Shown here in pieces: positions 26,517-34,577 of a stretch of 64,000 nucleotides of DNA (its first letter is position 1; every line of letters starts with the position of its first letter). The position numbers and the translations under genes are program-made. The notes under the pieces were generated by a model that saw nothing but the letters and a program-made list of their open reading frames with translations, was not told the DNA's origin and did no database searches. Source of the stretch: Natranaeroarchaeum aerophilus (lineage in GTDB: Archaea > Halobacteriota > Halobacteria > Halobacteriales > Natronoarchaeaceae); NCBI RefSeq assembly GCF_023638055.1, contig NZ_JAKRVY010000006.1:1-64000 (forward strand). The letters are read 5' to 3'.

Positions 26517-26966
26517 ATGGCTGGCGAACCAGACCCGAACGAGAAGACGCGGTCCGATACGTCCACATCGCCTGATGGCCGATCACTGCCGCCTGACGTC
26601 CTGGAAATCGACCCCGCGTACGAGGCACTGGGCCATCCCCGACGTCGGTATCTCTGCTACACACTGCTCGAAGATACCGAATGGTCACTGACGGAGCTGG
26701 CGACGAAGATCGCGGCGTGGGAGAACGACATCCCTGAACACGAGGTAAGCGAGCGCGAGCGTGAGGCGGTGAGTGTGTCGCTGTACCACGCACACGTCCC
26801 GAAGCTGGTTGACGAGGGCGTGATTGCGTTCGATGATGCCATGGAAACGATCACACCCGCTGAGCACACCGAACAGGTCCTTACCGCGCTCGAAGGGATC
26901 GGTGCCAGCGTCGACGCCAATCAGGAAGCACACGCACGGAGTGAGATGCATGACGAAGGAAATTAG
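26517..26966 (+). CDS. DUF7344 domain protein (HTH-like regulator)
   Basis: A 149-residue protein from the ATG at 26517 (MAGEPDPNEKT); a GTG 45 bp upstream is less likely. After an acidic, disordered leader, the DUF7344 winged-helix-like domain starts near residue 30 (AYEALGHPRRRYLCYTLLE) and runs to about 115 (LYHAHVPKLVDEGVIAFD). These haloarchaeal proteins are thought to be small transcription regulators, often beside HalOD1 proteins. The next gene, which carries HalOD1, starts 11 bp after this stop. Its location just beyond the tRNA-Ser repeat raises the possibility that it is leftover cargo. Confidence 0.78.
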   Translation: MAGEPDPNEKTRSDTSTSPDGRSLPPDVLEIDPAYEALGHPRRRYLCYTLLEDTEWSLTELATKIAAWENDIPEHEVSEREREAVSVSLYHAHVPKLVDEGVIAFDDAMETITPAEHTEQVLTALEGIGASVDANQEAHARSEMHDEGN

Positions 26967-26976
26967 CGGCGGTACC

Positions 26977-27312
26977 ATGAGCGACGACGACCCACCCTCG
27001 GAGGCCAACACCCACTGGTCGCAGGTAGCACAGCGGCACTACAGACCTGACGGGAAAAGAGAGCTCACGACTGTTATTGTCTACGCGATTGCGGAAGCCG
27101 AAGACCGCTCCCCCGGCGAAATAAAATCGCCACCGCTGTACGAGTCGGTAGACGTGCCAGCGATCGAAGCGGCGTTCTTTGGCCCGGACGTTACCGAGAA
27201 TTCGCGCCAGGGTGTCGGCACCGTCGAGTTTCAGTATACCGGATATCTCGTGAAGGTGCGGAGCGATGGCTGGGTTCAGGTGTACGAACCGGCAGAAGCC
27301 GATCTCTCGTAA
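26977..27312 (+). CDS. HalOD1 output domain protein
   Basis: A 111-residue protein from the ATG at 26977 (MSDDDPPSEANTHWSQVAQRHY); an ATG at 26950 overlapping the previous gene is an alternative. It consists of one HalOD1 domain (LTTVIVYAIAEAEDRSPGEI..PPLYESVDVPAIEAAFF..VEFQYTGYLVKVRSDGWVQVYE), found at the C-terminus of haloarchaeal signalling proteins or alone. It is thought to be an output module in signal transduction; its ligand is unknown. It probably forms a two-gene unit with the DUF7344 gene. Confidence 0.82.
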   Translation: MSDDDPPSEANTHWSQVAQRHYRPDGKRELTTVIVYAIAEAEDRSPGEIKSPPLYESVDVPAIEAAFFGPDVTENSRQGVGTVEFQYTGYLVKVRSDGWVQVYEPAEADLS

Positions 27313-27321
27313 ATGAGTACC

Positions 27322-28275
27322 TCAATCGTCACCGAGTGGGGTGTCCTCGGCCTCGAACCGACGTCCGCGGAAGGGTAGCGCCCGCTGTAAGCGCTGTACT
27401 GTCGGTCGATCCTCGATCCGAATGGCGAACGCAGGAAGTACGAGTGTAACCGCCGTCAGCAACGTGAATCCGATGATCTCGATTCCAATGACCAGCGGGC
27501 TAAATGCGATGCTGGGCACGGAGATCCCGAGGAACTCGGAGATCACGCGCAAGAGCAGAATTCCGACGAGTGCGAGTACCCCGATCGCCAGCACCGCTGC
27601 ACCGGTATCAGTAGTCCGTCGATCCCGAACGTAGTACCAGCCGATAGTGCCACCCAGCGAGGCTCCGAGGGTGAGCGAGACGAACTGCCGCGAACCCAGC
27701 AAGAGCGCCCCGACCGCAATTCCGGCCGCGAGCACAAAGGTGGGTCCAGGATCGAACACACCCTCCCGTGCCAGCCAGATGCCGACGGCAACGAGCGCGA
27801 GACCGAGCGCGACGCCGACGAGGACGTCACCGACGTAGTGGACGCCCATGACGACCCGCGAGAGGGCGATAAGGCCGATGATCCCTCCGGCAAGAACGTA
27901 TCTGATCCGACGACGACCCCACTCCATTGTCACGGCGAGTGCACCGTAAAACGCTGCTGCACCCATCGCGTGGGCGCTCGGGAAGGTGTAGCCCGGATAG
28001 GCCTCGGGGGAGAACGCCAACTCGGGGCGGGGGATCTGGAAGATCCCTTTGAGTCCGGCCGACAGGGCAAGCGCGGCGATGCCGACCGCGATCACGAACG
28101 CCCGATCCCGGCGGTTGTCCGGCGCGCCGAACCAGTAGATGAGAACGCCGAGGACGACCAGCAACGCCCCGTCGCCGAGATGCGTGATCAGGTCGAACGC
28201 AGGCGCTGTCGGCCCGACAGCCTCGCGGGCGAGTTCGTTGCTCGCTTCATCCCAGAGAACAGTATAGAGGGACAT
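27322..28275 (-). CDS. PAP2-family membrane phosphatase
   Basis: A 317-residue membrane protein from the ATG at 28275 (MSLYTVLWDEASNE). The three phosphatase motifs are complete: KGIFQIPRP (KX6RP), FPSAHAMG (PSGH variant with Ala) and SRVVMGVHYVGD (SRX5HX3D). About eight membrane helices are present, with an extra C-terminal helical bundle after the catalytic part. It would dephosphorylate a lipid phosphate or polyprenyl pyrophosphate carrier at the membrane. It is divergent from the acetyltransferase gene at 28396 and convergent with the HalOD1 gene, 9 bp apart. Confidence 0.87.
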   Translation of the reverse strand: MSLYTVLWDEASNELAREAVGPTAPAFDLITHLGDGALLVVLGVLIYWFGAPDNRRDRAFVIAVGIAALALSAGLKGIFQIPRPELAFSPEAYPGYTFPSAHAMGAAAFYGALAVTMEWGRRRIRYVLAGGIIGLIALSRVVMGVHYVGDVLVGVALGLALVAVGIWLAREGVFDPGPTFVLAAGIAVGALLLGSRQFVSLTLGASLGGTIGWYYVRDRRTTDTGAAVLAIGVLALVGILLLRVISEFLGISVPSIAFSPLVIGIEIIGFTLLTAVTLVLPAFAIRIEDRPTVQRLQRALPFRGRRFEAEDTPLGDD

Positions 28276-28395
28276 ACCAGTCTGTACTCGTACGAAAACG
28301 GGTCTGCAAATATAGACCTGATGGCTAACCGGTCGACCGTCGCCTGTCCGGGTCCACACGTACGTTTTCGTTCGCGGTGGACGTAGTTCGGAACA

Positions 28396-29487
28396 ATGAC
28401 ACAACGGAGTACGTCATACACCATACGGGAGTTCGAGTCGGGGGACAGAGCTTCGTTCCGCGAGCTGTACGAGACTGTGTTCGGTGCCGAACAGGGCACA
28501 GAGTGGTTCGACTGGAAGTATCGGGAGAACCCGTACGTGGATCACGTGCCGATCATCGTTGCGACGAACGGCCACGACCGGATCGTCGGTGCCCGGCCGT
28601 TTCTCGCGCTGGCGCTGCAGGTCACGGCTAATCGTGAGCTTGCGTTACAACCCTGTGACACCATGGTCCATCCCGATCACCGGCGTCAGGGACTGTTCAC
28701 GCGGATGACCGCGCGTGCCATCGAGCGATACGCCGATCACGAAGCTGCGCTGTTTTTCAACTTTCCAAACTGGCACTCCCAGGGGGGCTACGAGAAGTTG
28801 GGCTGGAAGCCGATCGGACACATCGCCACGCGATATCGGCTCCATCGACTCCCGAGGCGCGTTGGAAACGGATCGACGGCGGAGCGGTTCGGGGGTGCAG
28901 TCGTGCGGACCGTCCAGCGAGCGTATCTCGGAATCAGGGACGCGTTGACGAAGCCACCGAGCGGGACGACCGTCTCGAAACACGATCAGGCCCCGGTCGA
29001 TGCGTTACTGACGCTGTACCGAGACGCCGCTCCGGACGAAATACACGTTCTCAGGGACGAGCAGTTCTGGAACTGGCGTTTCGACAACCCGGACTGGATC
29101 TACAGATACTATCTCGTCCACGAGAGCAGCGAACCGGTCGCTGGGGCTGTCGTAGGCAGGAAGGCCACGGAGCCAGGACACGTCCGACTCACCGATGTGG
29201 TCCCGGTGACACCAGCAGACGATACGACGGCAGCGCTGCTCGCAACCGTGATCGACGATCATCCCGACGCAGATGCGATCCTGGCACCTCAGACCCTCCC
29301 GAAACACGTCTGTACCGCGTTTGGCTTCCTCTCGGACACGCGGCTCCCGCTGTCCGCGGTGAGTTCGCCGACGACGCTCGTCGCTCGCCCGGCCACACGT
29401 GAGGCCGACAGCTGGCCGGCGTCAGTTCGCCCGGCGCAGACGCTCGCTAACTGGTCGATCACGTTTGCCGAGCAGGACACGAGTTAA
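28396..29487 (+). CDS. GNAT-family N-acyltransferase
   Basis: A 363-residue protein whose first 160 residues form a GNAT fold. It starts with SYTIREFESGDRASFRELY and has the acetyl-CoA loop MVHPDHRRQGLFTRM (Q/RxxGxG/A-type) near residues 92-106. The C-terminal half resembles the second domain of FemX/Eis-like or surface-glycan acetyltransferases. It is convergent with a polysaccharide deacetylase gene, 5 bp apart. An acyltransferase next to a sugar deacetylase suggests modification of an amino sugar in surface glycans, but this is inference. Confidence 0.82.
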   Translation: MTQRSTSYTIREFESGDRASFRELYETVFGAEQGTEWFDWKYRENPYVDHVPIIVATNGHDRIVGARPFLALALQVTANRELALQPCDTMVHPDHRRQGLFTRMTARAIERYADHEAALFFNFPNWHSQGGYEKLGWKPIGHIATRYRLHRLPRRVGNGSTAERFGGAVVRTVQRAYLGIRDALTKPPSGTTVSKHDQAPVDALLTLYRDAAPDEIHVLRDEQFWNWRFDNPDWIYRYYLVHESSEPVAGAVVGRKATEPGHVRLTDVVPVTPADDTTAALLATVIDDHPDADAILAPQTLPKHVCTAFGFLSDTRLPLSAVSSPTTLVARPATREADSWPASVRPAQTLANWSITFAEQDTS

Positions 29488-29492
29488 GTGGG

Positions 29493-30467
29493 CTACGACT
29501 CCTGGTCGCTTGCTGTCACGGATCTCGCGGCGCTGTCGTAACGACTGCGAAGGCGTTCGTTGAGCGTCGCCATCGGAACGATCTCAACCAGTTCTCTGTC
29601 GGCGAGATCGCCGAGGCGGCGGAGATAGGCGGCGATGGGCTCGAACTGCGCGTCGTTCGCGAGGTCGTACAGGTGACACCACAGGTGGAGATGCCCGTCC
29701 TCGCGGATCGCAGGACCGGTCGCCTGATCGAGCGCACGAGCGTGAAGTCGCTGGCGCAGGCGCACGGGAAGCGGTCGGAACACGGGATGGGTGGATCGCT
29801 GGCCCGACGGAAGCGCCGGCGCTGTCAGCGTGGCGGGCGTCGAGCAGTAGGTTCTGACGATGCCGTCCTGGATTGTCGGCTCGATCGCTGGCGGTGGCGC
29901 AAAGAGCAGTTCCGTTGCCCGCCGGATACCGGTGGTCCCAGTTGGGAGACTCTCACGGACGATTTCGATCCCAGCCTCCTGCATCACGTTGGCGGATGGG
30001 ACGTAATGACGAGGGGGGACGAGCGACGGTGTTTGCTCTCCCAGAGAGTCTTCGTGCTGGCGCTGTGCGAGTGCGAGATCGCGTGCCATCTCTGCGTCGG
30101 TCGCTTTTGCGGCCGGAAGATGCGAGAATGTGTGTGTGCAGAGTTCGTGACCGACAGATCGAGAGCGGATCGCCTCTATCATATCGGGGGCGTAAAACAG
30201 CGGATCGGTCGCGACGTCGGTTCCAGGATCGGCGTCGAACCACCCCTCGGGCGCTGGACCACCGTGGTCGCCGTCACACGAAGTAGAGAACAGGTGCCCG
30301 ACCACGTCGAAGGTGATCGGCACCTCGGCTTCGTCACAGAGATCGAGCAGTGTGTGGAGATACTCCCGTTCCGCCCGGCCGCGATCGCTGAGGTGGCCCC
30401 ACTCGTCGATATCGTGGACGCCCCAGCCGAGTTCGAGTTCGATGCTGATGGTGAGAGTTGCAGCCAT
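29493..30467 (-). CDS. Polysaccharide deacetylase (NodB-like)
   Basis: A 324-residue protein of the carbohydrate esterase 4/NodB type. It begins LTISIELELGWGVHD, where the usual catalytic Asp-Asp pair at the first strand is replaced by an E-L-E arrangement, as in a subset of haloarchaeal members. The metal motif HELCTHTFSHLP (HxxxxHxxxH-like) is near residue 107, and the later strand motif VPPRHYVPS is present. There is no signal peptide. It would remove an acetyl group from a sugar chain or nucleotide-linked sugar. Activity is uncertain because of the altered first motif. Confidence 0.78.
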   Translation of the reverse strand: MAATLTISIELELGWGVHDIDEWGHLSDRGRAEREYLHTLLDLCDEAEVPITFDVVGHLFSTSCDGDHGGPAPEGWFDADPGTDVATDPLFYAPDMIEAIRSRSVGHELCTHTFSHLPAAKATDAEMARDLALAQRQHEDSLGEQTPSLVPPRHYVPSANVMQEAGIEIVRESLPTGTTGIRRATELLFAPPPAIEPTIQDGIVRTYCSTPATLTAPALPSGQRSTHPVFRPLPVRLRQRLHARALDQATGPAIREDGHLHLWCHLYDLANDAQFEPIAAYLRRLGDLADRELVEIVPMATLNERLRSRYDSAARSVTASDQES

Positions 30468-30581
30468 CGTCTCAACAGACGACTATCCAGATAATAGTAG
30501 TCGGCCCCTACGGCGAAGATTGACCGATCTGACGGGCCTGACTGGCTTGCCAATCGAAGAAAACGGAGTCGGTGCCGTAGT

Positions 30582-32144
30582 TCAGTCGTCGGCCAGCACG
30601 TCCGGCTCCTCGCCCGGCACAGTCAGGAGCCGATCCATCGCATCGACCATTGCGCTGACCGACGCGGAGGTGATGTCGGTATCGCTTTTTGCGACAGTTA
30701 CCGAGTGGTCGCCCCGGCTCATCTCGACTTCGACCGTGACGACGGCGTCCGTGCCGCCGGTGATCGCATCGACCTCGTAGGAGTCCAGTGAGACGTTTGC
30801 GACCTGGCCGATCGCCTCGCGAACCGCTGTCACGGCGGCATCGACCGGCCCGCTGCCGGTGCCCGAGGCGACGCGTTCCTCGTCGTCGACCCGCAGCCGA
30901 ACACTCGCTGTTGGGATGCCGCCCCCACTCGCGGCAGTGAGATCGAGCACCTCGACGCGGCGTTCCCGGTCGGTCCCCTTGACGTCTTCCGCGATCGCGA
31001 GCAGGTCGGCGTCCGTGACGCGCTTGCCGCGGTCGCCGATCTCCTTGATGCGCTTGACGACCCGGGTAAGCTCCTCGTCGTCGACCTCGACGCCGTGTTC
31101 TTCGAGCGCGGCGCGTGCTCCGGCGCGACCGGTGTGTTTGCCGAGCACGATCCGGCGCTCTCGGCCGACCTTCTCCGGTGGATAGGGCTCGTACATCCGG
31201 TCGTCCTTGAGCGTCCCGTCGGTGTGGATGCCGCTCTCGTGGGTGAAGGCGTTCTCGCCGGTCACCGCCTTGTTCGGCGGGAGCTGGACGCCCGTGGCCT
31301 GTGCGACGGCCTGTCCGAGGCTGTACAGCTGCGTCGTATCAACCGTCTCGATCCCGTAGCTGTGATCGAGCGCGATCGCGACCTCTTCGAGCGCGACGTT
31401 GCCCGCACGTTCGCCCAGCCCGTTGACAGTGCCGTGAACCAGATCCGCGCCAGCCGCGACGCTCGCCAGCGCGTTCGTCAGGCCCATCCCGAGATCGTCG
31501 TGGGTGTGAGCACTGACCGGGCCGTACTCCGCGAGCGTGGAGACGATCTCGTAGGATCGTTCCGGCCCGGCGTGACCCACGGTGTCCGCGTAGCAGACGC
31601 GGGTCGCCCCGGCGTCGAAGGCCGTCGCCATGAGCTCTTCGAGGAATCCGAGATCCGCACGGCTGCCGTCCTCGCCGATCACCTCGGTCCAGAGGCCGTG
31701 ATCGCGCGCGTACTCGACCAGTTCGGCCGTGTCGGCAATCACTTCCTCGCGGGTCGTGTTTACTTTCGTTTCGATGTGGCGATCGCTTCCCGGCACGACG
31801 ATAGTGACGCCGTCGACGTCACAGTCGAGCGCGAGGTCGATATCGTTCTGCACGCCACGGGCGAAGCTGGTGATCGTCGCGTCCAGATCGAGGTCGGTTA
31901 CCTGTTTGATGGTACGGCGCTCGCCCTCGCCGGTGCAGGCGCTACCTGCCTCGATGACGTCGACCTGCGCACGATCCAGCGCTCGGGCGATGTCAGCTTT
32001 CTCGTCGGGCGTCAGCGAGATGCCCGGCGCTTGCTCGCCGTCGCGTAGCGTCGTATCAAGGAGCGATACATCTGTCTCGTCGTCGTACAGCGGATTCGTG
32101 GCGGGGTCGCCGCCGAAGAAGCCGCGCGAATCTCCAGGGTTCAC
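30582..32144 (-). CDS. LeuA/CimA-family synthase (2-isopropylmalate or citramalate synthase)
   Basis: A 520-residue enzyme condensing acetyl-CoA with a 2-oxoacid (pyruvate to citramalate, or 2-oxoisovalerate to isopropylmalate). It has the HMGL-like barrel with LLDTTLRDGEQAPG, the metal ligands in SAHTHDDLGMGLTNAL, and the hinge motif NGLGERAGNV. The subdomain KHTGRAGARAAL is followed by a C-terminal LeuA dimer/allosteric domain (residues about 385-505), which implies feedback inhibition by Ile or Leu. It starts at GTG (MNPGDSRGFFGG), 7 bp after the stop of a 31-codon ORF. No ilv or leuCDB genes follow, which slightly favours CimA over LeuA; a phylogeny is needed to decide. Confidence 0.85.
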   Translation of the reverse strand: MNPGDSRGFFGGDPATNPLYDDETDVSLLDTTLRDGEQAPGISLTPDEKADIARALDRAQVDVIEAGSACTGEGERRTIKQVTDLDLDATITSFARGVQNDIDLALDCDVDGVTIVVPGSDRHIETKVNTTREEVIADTAELVEYARDHGLWTEVIGEDGSRADLGFLEELMATAFDAGATRVCYADTVGHAGPERSYEIVSTLAEYGPVSAHTHDDLGMGLTNALASVAAGADLVHGTVNGLGERAGNVALEEVAIALDHSYGIETVDTTQLYSLGQAVAQATGVQLPPNKAVTGENAFTHESGIHTDGTLKDDRMYEPYPPEKVGRERRIVLGKHTGRAGARAALEEHGVEVDDEELTRVVKRIKEIGDRGKRVTDADLLAIAEDVKGTDRERRVEVLDLTAASGGGIPTASVRLRVDDEERVASGTGSGPVDAAVTAVREAIGQVANVSLDSYEVDAITGGTDAVVTVEVEMSRGDHSVTVAKSDTDITSASVSAMVDAMDRLLTVPGEEPDVLADD

Positions 32145-32151
32145 GTGTTGG

Positions 32152-32247
32152 TCACTCGTCCCCGAGAATTTCGCGCCCAGCCGGGTTGCCCCGACTTCCT
32201 CTATCCTCGGAATCCGACTGAGAGGAGTCCTCTCGTGTCATATCCAT
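32152..32247 (-). CDS. 31-codon leaderless small ORF upstream of leuA/cimA
   Basis: Reading on the minus strand from ATG at 32247, the frame gives MDMTREDSSQSD..., ending NPAGREILGDE and TGA at 32152-32154. It is rich in Ser, Asp, Glu, Arg and Gly and likely disordered. A TATA box sits exactly 23-28 nt before its ATG, the position expected for a leaderless transcript, so this ORF rather than the synthase gene should be the first translated. The synthase GTG follows the stop by 7 bp, which suggests reinitiation or coupling. It does not have runs of Leu/Ile/Val codons, so classical attenuation is not evident. A conserved micro-protein or uORF is possible. Confidence 0.55.
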   Translation of the reverse strand: MDMTREDSSQSDSEDRGSRGNPAGREILGDE

Positions 32248-32269
32248 CGTGATACAAGCGCACACGGCT

Positions 32270-32275
32270 GATAAA
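32270..32275 (-). promoter_or_regulatory. TATA box for leuA/cimA transcript
   Basis: On the minus strand TTTATC occupies -28 to -23 relative to the ATG at 32247. The ThiDN gene in this window has a TATA box at nearly the same spacing, supporting leaderless initiation at the small ORF. Confidence 0.65.
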
Positions 32276-32362
32276 CCTCACGGTTCCACAGCATCCCGTC
32301 GTCCCGCCCCGACATGGTCCCAGCAACGGCGGATACGACTAACTTCGTAAATTGAAGTATTA

Positions 32363-32383
32363 TACTTCGAAAGTTGTAGTATT
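32363..32383 (-). promoter_or_regulatory. 21-bp operator-like element shared with mutL upstream region
   Basis: On the minus strand the bases read AATACTACAA, two variable bases, then TTCGAAGTA. The same element, 19 of 21 identical, occurs on the plus strand at 58053-58073 upstream of mutL. It is an imperfect palindrome (TACTnC.AA..TT.GnAGTA), as expected for a dimeric regulator. Next to it GAAGTA-TTA-TACTTC at 32354-32368 is a perfect palindrome. The distance to the small ORF start is about 115-135 nt, upstream of the TATA box. Confidence 0.5.
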
Positions 32384-32396
32384 GTCCGCTGGGCGA

Positions 32397-32744
32397 TTAT
32401 TCGAGCACTGAGACTCGGTCACCGACGGAGACGTCAGCCGCAGCACCCGCTGGCAACTCGATCACCAGATCAGCCTTCGCTTTCCCCAGGCCAGTCCACG
32501 CCGACAGCGTCTCGACCCGCGTGACCTCGCCACCGGCGATCCAGATGGCGTCAATCGGGAAGGGGACAAAGAGCATATGGAGACTGCGCGAGGCGACGCC
32601 GTCGAACTCGAACACCAGCGCGTAGTCGTCGGGGATCGATCGCCGGAACATGAGTCCCCGGCCTCGTGAGAGAACCCCGGTTGCGCGGTCGACGGTCGAG
32701 GCCAGTACTGCAGAACCGCCCTCGCTCTCGTGGCGTACCCGCAC
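32397..32744 (-). CDS. DUF192 protein
   Basis: A 115-residue protein with the DUF192 beta fold: RGLMFRRSIPDDYALVFEFD, then LHMLFVPFPIDAIWIAGGEV and the C-terminal SVGDRVSVLE. The start is GTG at 32744, 3 bp after the ferredoxin stop, so the two are cotranscribed. The family is widespread and small, without an agreed biochemical role. There is no signal peptide, unlike many bacterial members. Confidence 0.85.
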   Translation of the reverse strand: MRVRHESEGGSAVLASTVDRATGVLSRGRGLMFRRSIPDDYALVFEFDGVASRSLHMLFVPFPIDAIWIAGGEVTRVETLSAWTGLGKAKADLVIELPAGAAADVSVGDRVSVLE

Positions 32745-32747
32745 GGC

Positions 32748-33083
32748 TCAGTCGTCGGCAGCGGCGTCGCCCGCGCCTGCTTCGGCGGCGACGTCCTCGT
32801 CGATGCTCGGCGGGTACTTCCCGCGATCGAGTTTGACGTCCGACTGCGGACGGGCCATGCAGGTCAGCGCGTAGTTCTCGGCCTCGGCCTCTGTAAAACC
32901 TCTGGCAGCGGGCTGGGTTACCTCACCCTCGACGATTTCCGCCGTGCAGGCCAGACACATCCCGACGCGACAGGAGTACTCCTGTGCGATCCCCTCTTCG
33001 AGACAGCGGCTGAGAATCGTCTCCGTCTCCGATACCGTAATCGACTCGTCGCGGCCCACGAACTCGACGGTGTGCTCGGTCAT
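32748..33083 (-). CDS. Plant-type [2Fe-2S] ferredoxin
   Basis: A 111-residue electron carrier. The cluster loop CRVGMCLAC near residues 38-46 plus a distant Cys in YALTCMARP give the Cx4-5CxxC...C pattern of plant-type ferredoxins. The acidic C-terminal tail (IDEDVAAEAGAGDAAADD) is a halophilic adaptation. It lacks the N-terminal acidic insertion of the main haloarchaeal ferredoxin, so it is a shorter paralog. It is followed immediately by the DUF192 gene. Confidence 0.9.
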   Translation of the reverse strand: MTEHTVEFVGRDESITVSETETILSRCLEEGIAQEYSCRVGMCLACTAEIVEGEVTQPAARGFTEAEAENYALTCMARPQSDVKLDRGKYPPSIDEDVAAEAGAGDAAADD

Positions 33084-33130
33084 ACTCCCCTGCTACGAAC
33101 GAACCCGATAAAACTCTTTATTCCCCTGGA

Positions 33131-33982
33131 TCACTCCTCCACGACGATTGTCCCTGTCGCCTCACCCGCGAACGGGATCGATTCGTATTCGTAGGTTCCG
33201 GGAACCGCGAACGTGTGGCTGTACTCGTCACCCGGATCGAGCGAACCGATGAAGTCGTCGTGATAGGCTGCCTCGGCGTCCTCGTAGGAGGCGGAGCCCC
33301 CGGACGCAAAATACGCGGCCCCCTCCGGAACGGAGACGGCTGTGACGGTATGGGCACGAGCAGCAGTGTTCCGCCAGACGACCTCGCGTCCAACCTCGAC
33401 AGTCAGGTGTTCCGGCTCGAACGCCATCGCCTGCATCCCTACGTGAAAGAGCGACACGTCATTCGTGGCGGGCATGTCCGCAACGTACCACTCACCGTCG
33501 GATTCGACGACGAACAGGTAATCGGTCTCCAGTTCGGTCTCGCCGAACACCTCGGTATTGGCCTCGACGTAGACGAGCTGATAGCTATCGACACCGATAT
33601 CCTCCAGATACGTCGGAATGCCTTCCTCCCAGCGGTCGAGTTCTTCGTCCAGCTGGCCGCCCGATTGCCCGGTCCGGAACGACAGGAACTCCTCCAGCGA
33701 GTGCCCCTCGATCGTCTGTAGATTCACAGCCGTTACTTCGCTGTAGCCAACGCCGATCGGGTGGATCCCTACACCCGCCTCCTGTCGAACGCGGTCGATG
33801 TCTCCCCAGTAATTCGCCTCGATCTGGGCCTCATCGTCGTCGACGACCCCGTCGTAAAACCCTTCGACGGCGTTGGTTGCATCCTCCTCGTTGTTGCCGC
33901 CGGTATCGATAGCATCCAGACAGCCGGCCGAGGCCGTCCCGATCGCACCGGCAACTACACTCAAAAGTATTCGTCGTCGCAT
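33131..33982 (-). CDS. Lipoprotein with degenerate cupredoxin domain
   Basis: A 283-residue exported protein. A signal with lipobox (VVAGAIGTASAGC) leads into a 160-residue alpha/beta domain of unknown type and then a C-terminal halocyanin/plastocyanin-like beta sandwich (about residues 180-283). In halocyanins copper is held by one His on an early loop and by Cys-His-Met near the end (YxCxPHxxxGM). Here the first His survives (RAHTVTA). The terminal loop reads TYEYESIPFAGEATGTIVVEE, with Ser for Cys, Phe for His and no Met. The copper site is therefore very probably lost. The fold may now bind protein or serve as a structural domain. Confidence 0.8.
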   Translation of the reverse strand: MRRRILLSVVAGAIGTASAGCLDAIDTGGNNEEDATNAVEGFYDGVVDDDEAQIEANYWGDIDRVRQEAGVGIHPIGVGYSEVTAVNLQTIEGHSLEEFLSFRTGQSGGQLDEELDRWEEGIPTYLEDIGVDSYQLVYVEANTEVFGETELETDYLFVVESDGEWYVADMPATNDVSLFHVGMQAMAFEPEHLTVEVGREVVWRNTAARAHTVTAVSVPEGAAYFASGGSASYEDAEAAYHDDFIGSLDPGDEYSHTFAVPGTYEYESIPFAGEATGTIVVEE

Positions 33983-34082
33983 AGGATCTGTACGCGTGGC
34001 GTGTATTAAAATATTGATATTTCAATCACTGGAGAGCCGGGCCGTACAACACGGACTGGCCCGCCGACGGGGTTGGAGCCCA

Positions 34083-34472
34083 CTACGTGACATCGAGGGC
34101 GAGCCGCTCCGCCCACTCCTCGGGCACCGGTCGGGGATCGCCATCCTCGTCAAGAATCACCTGGGTCGTCCGGGCTGTCGCCGCGCGTTCGCCATCGGCA
34201 CGGATCTCGTAGTCCAGTGTCACACTCGTCGTGCCGAACTCGGCGACGCGCACGGCGACCGTGACCTCGTGGTCGACGAGGATGGGCGACTCGTAATCGA
34301 CTTCGACGTGGGCGATCACCGTTGAGACGTCACGATCACCGATCACATCCCGGAAGAACTTGATCCGCGCCGATTCGAGATACGTGACATACACCGCGTT
34401 GTTGACGTGGCCGTAAGTGTCGAAATCGTTGTACCGTTTTTCGATCGTCGTCGTGTACTCGTAGTCGCTCAC
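34083..34472 (-). CDS. Acyl-CoA thioesterase (hotdog fold)
   Basis: A 129-residue 4HBT-type thioesterase. I placed the start at GTG 34472 (SDYEYTTTIEKRYNDFDTYG), because the longer frame extends without family character into the divergent reductase gene. Motifs are RYNDFDTYGHVNNAVYVTYLE, with the catalytic Asp in the YNDFD turn and the HVNNAVY helix, followed by FRDVIG and VIAHVEVDYESPI. It would hydrolyse an acyl-CoA. It is divergent from the geranylgeranyl reductase gene with about 105 bp between starts. Confidence 0.85.
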   Translation of the reverse strand: MSDYEYTTTIEKRYNDFDTYGHVNNAVYVTYLESARIKFFRDVIGDRDVSTVIAHVEVDYESPILVDHEVTVAVRVAEFGTTSVTLDYEIRADGERAATARTTQVILDEDGDPRPVPEEWAERLALDVT

Positions 34473-34577
34473 GTCTCCGGAGAGGCCAGTTTGGAACAAA
34501 TAGGTTGTCGTCGACGGCACCGGACGAGTGTATCCGACAAGTAAAACGTTTTGACCGTGGGGATACGACCCGTCTTT

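Noticed and set aside
31095-32048. 317-codon plus-strand frame opposite leuA/cimA
   Set aside because: Arg/Val-rich shadow; the minus strand encodes the synthase.
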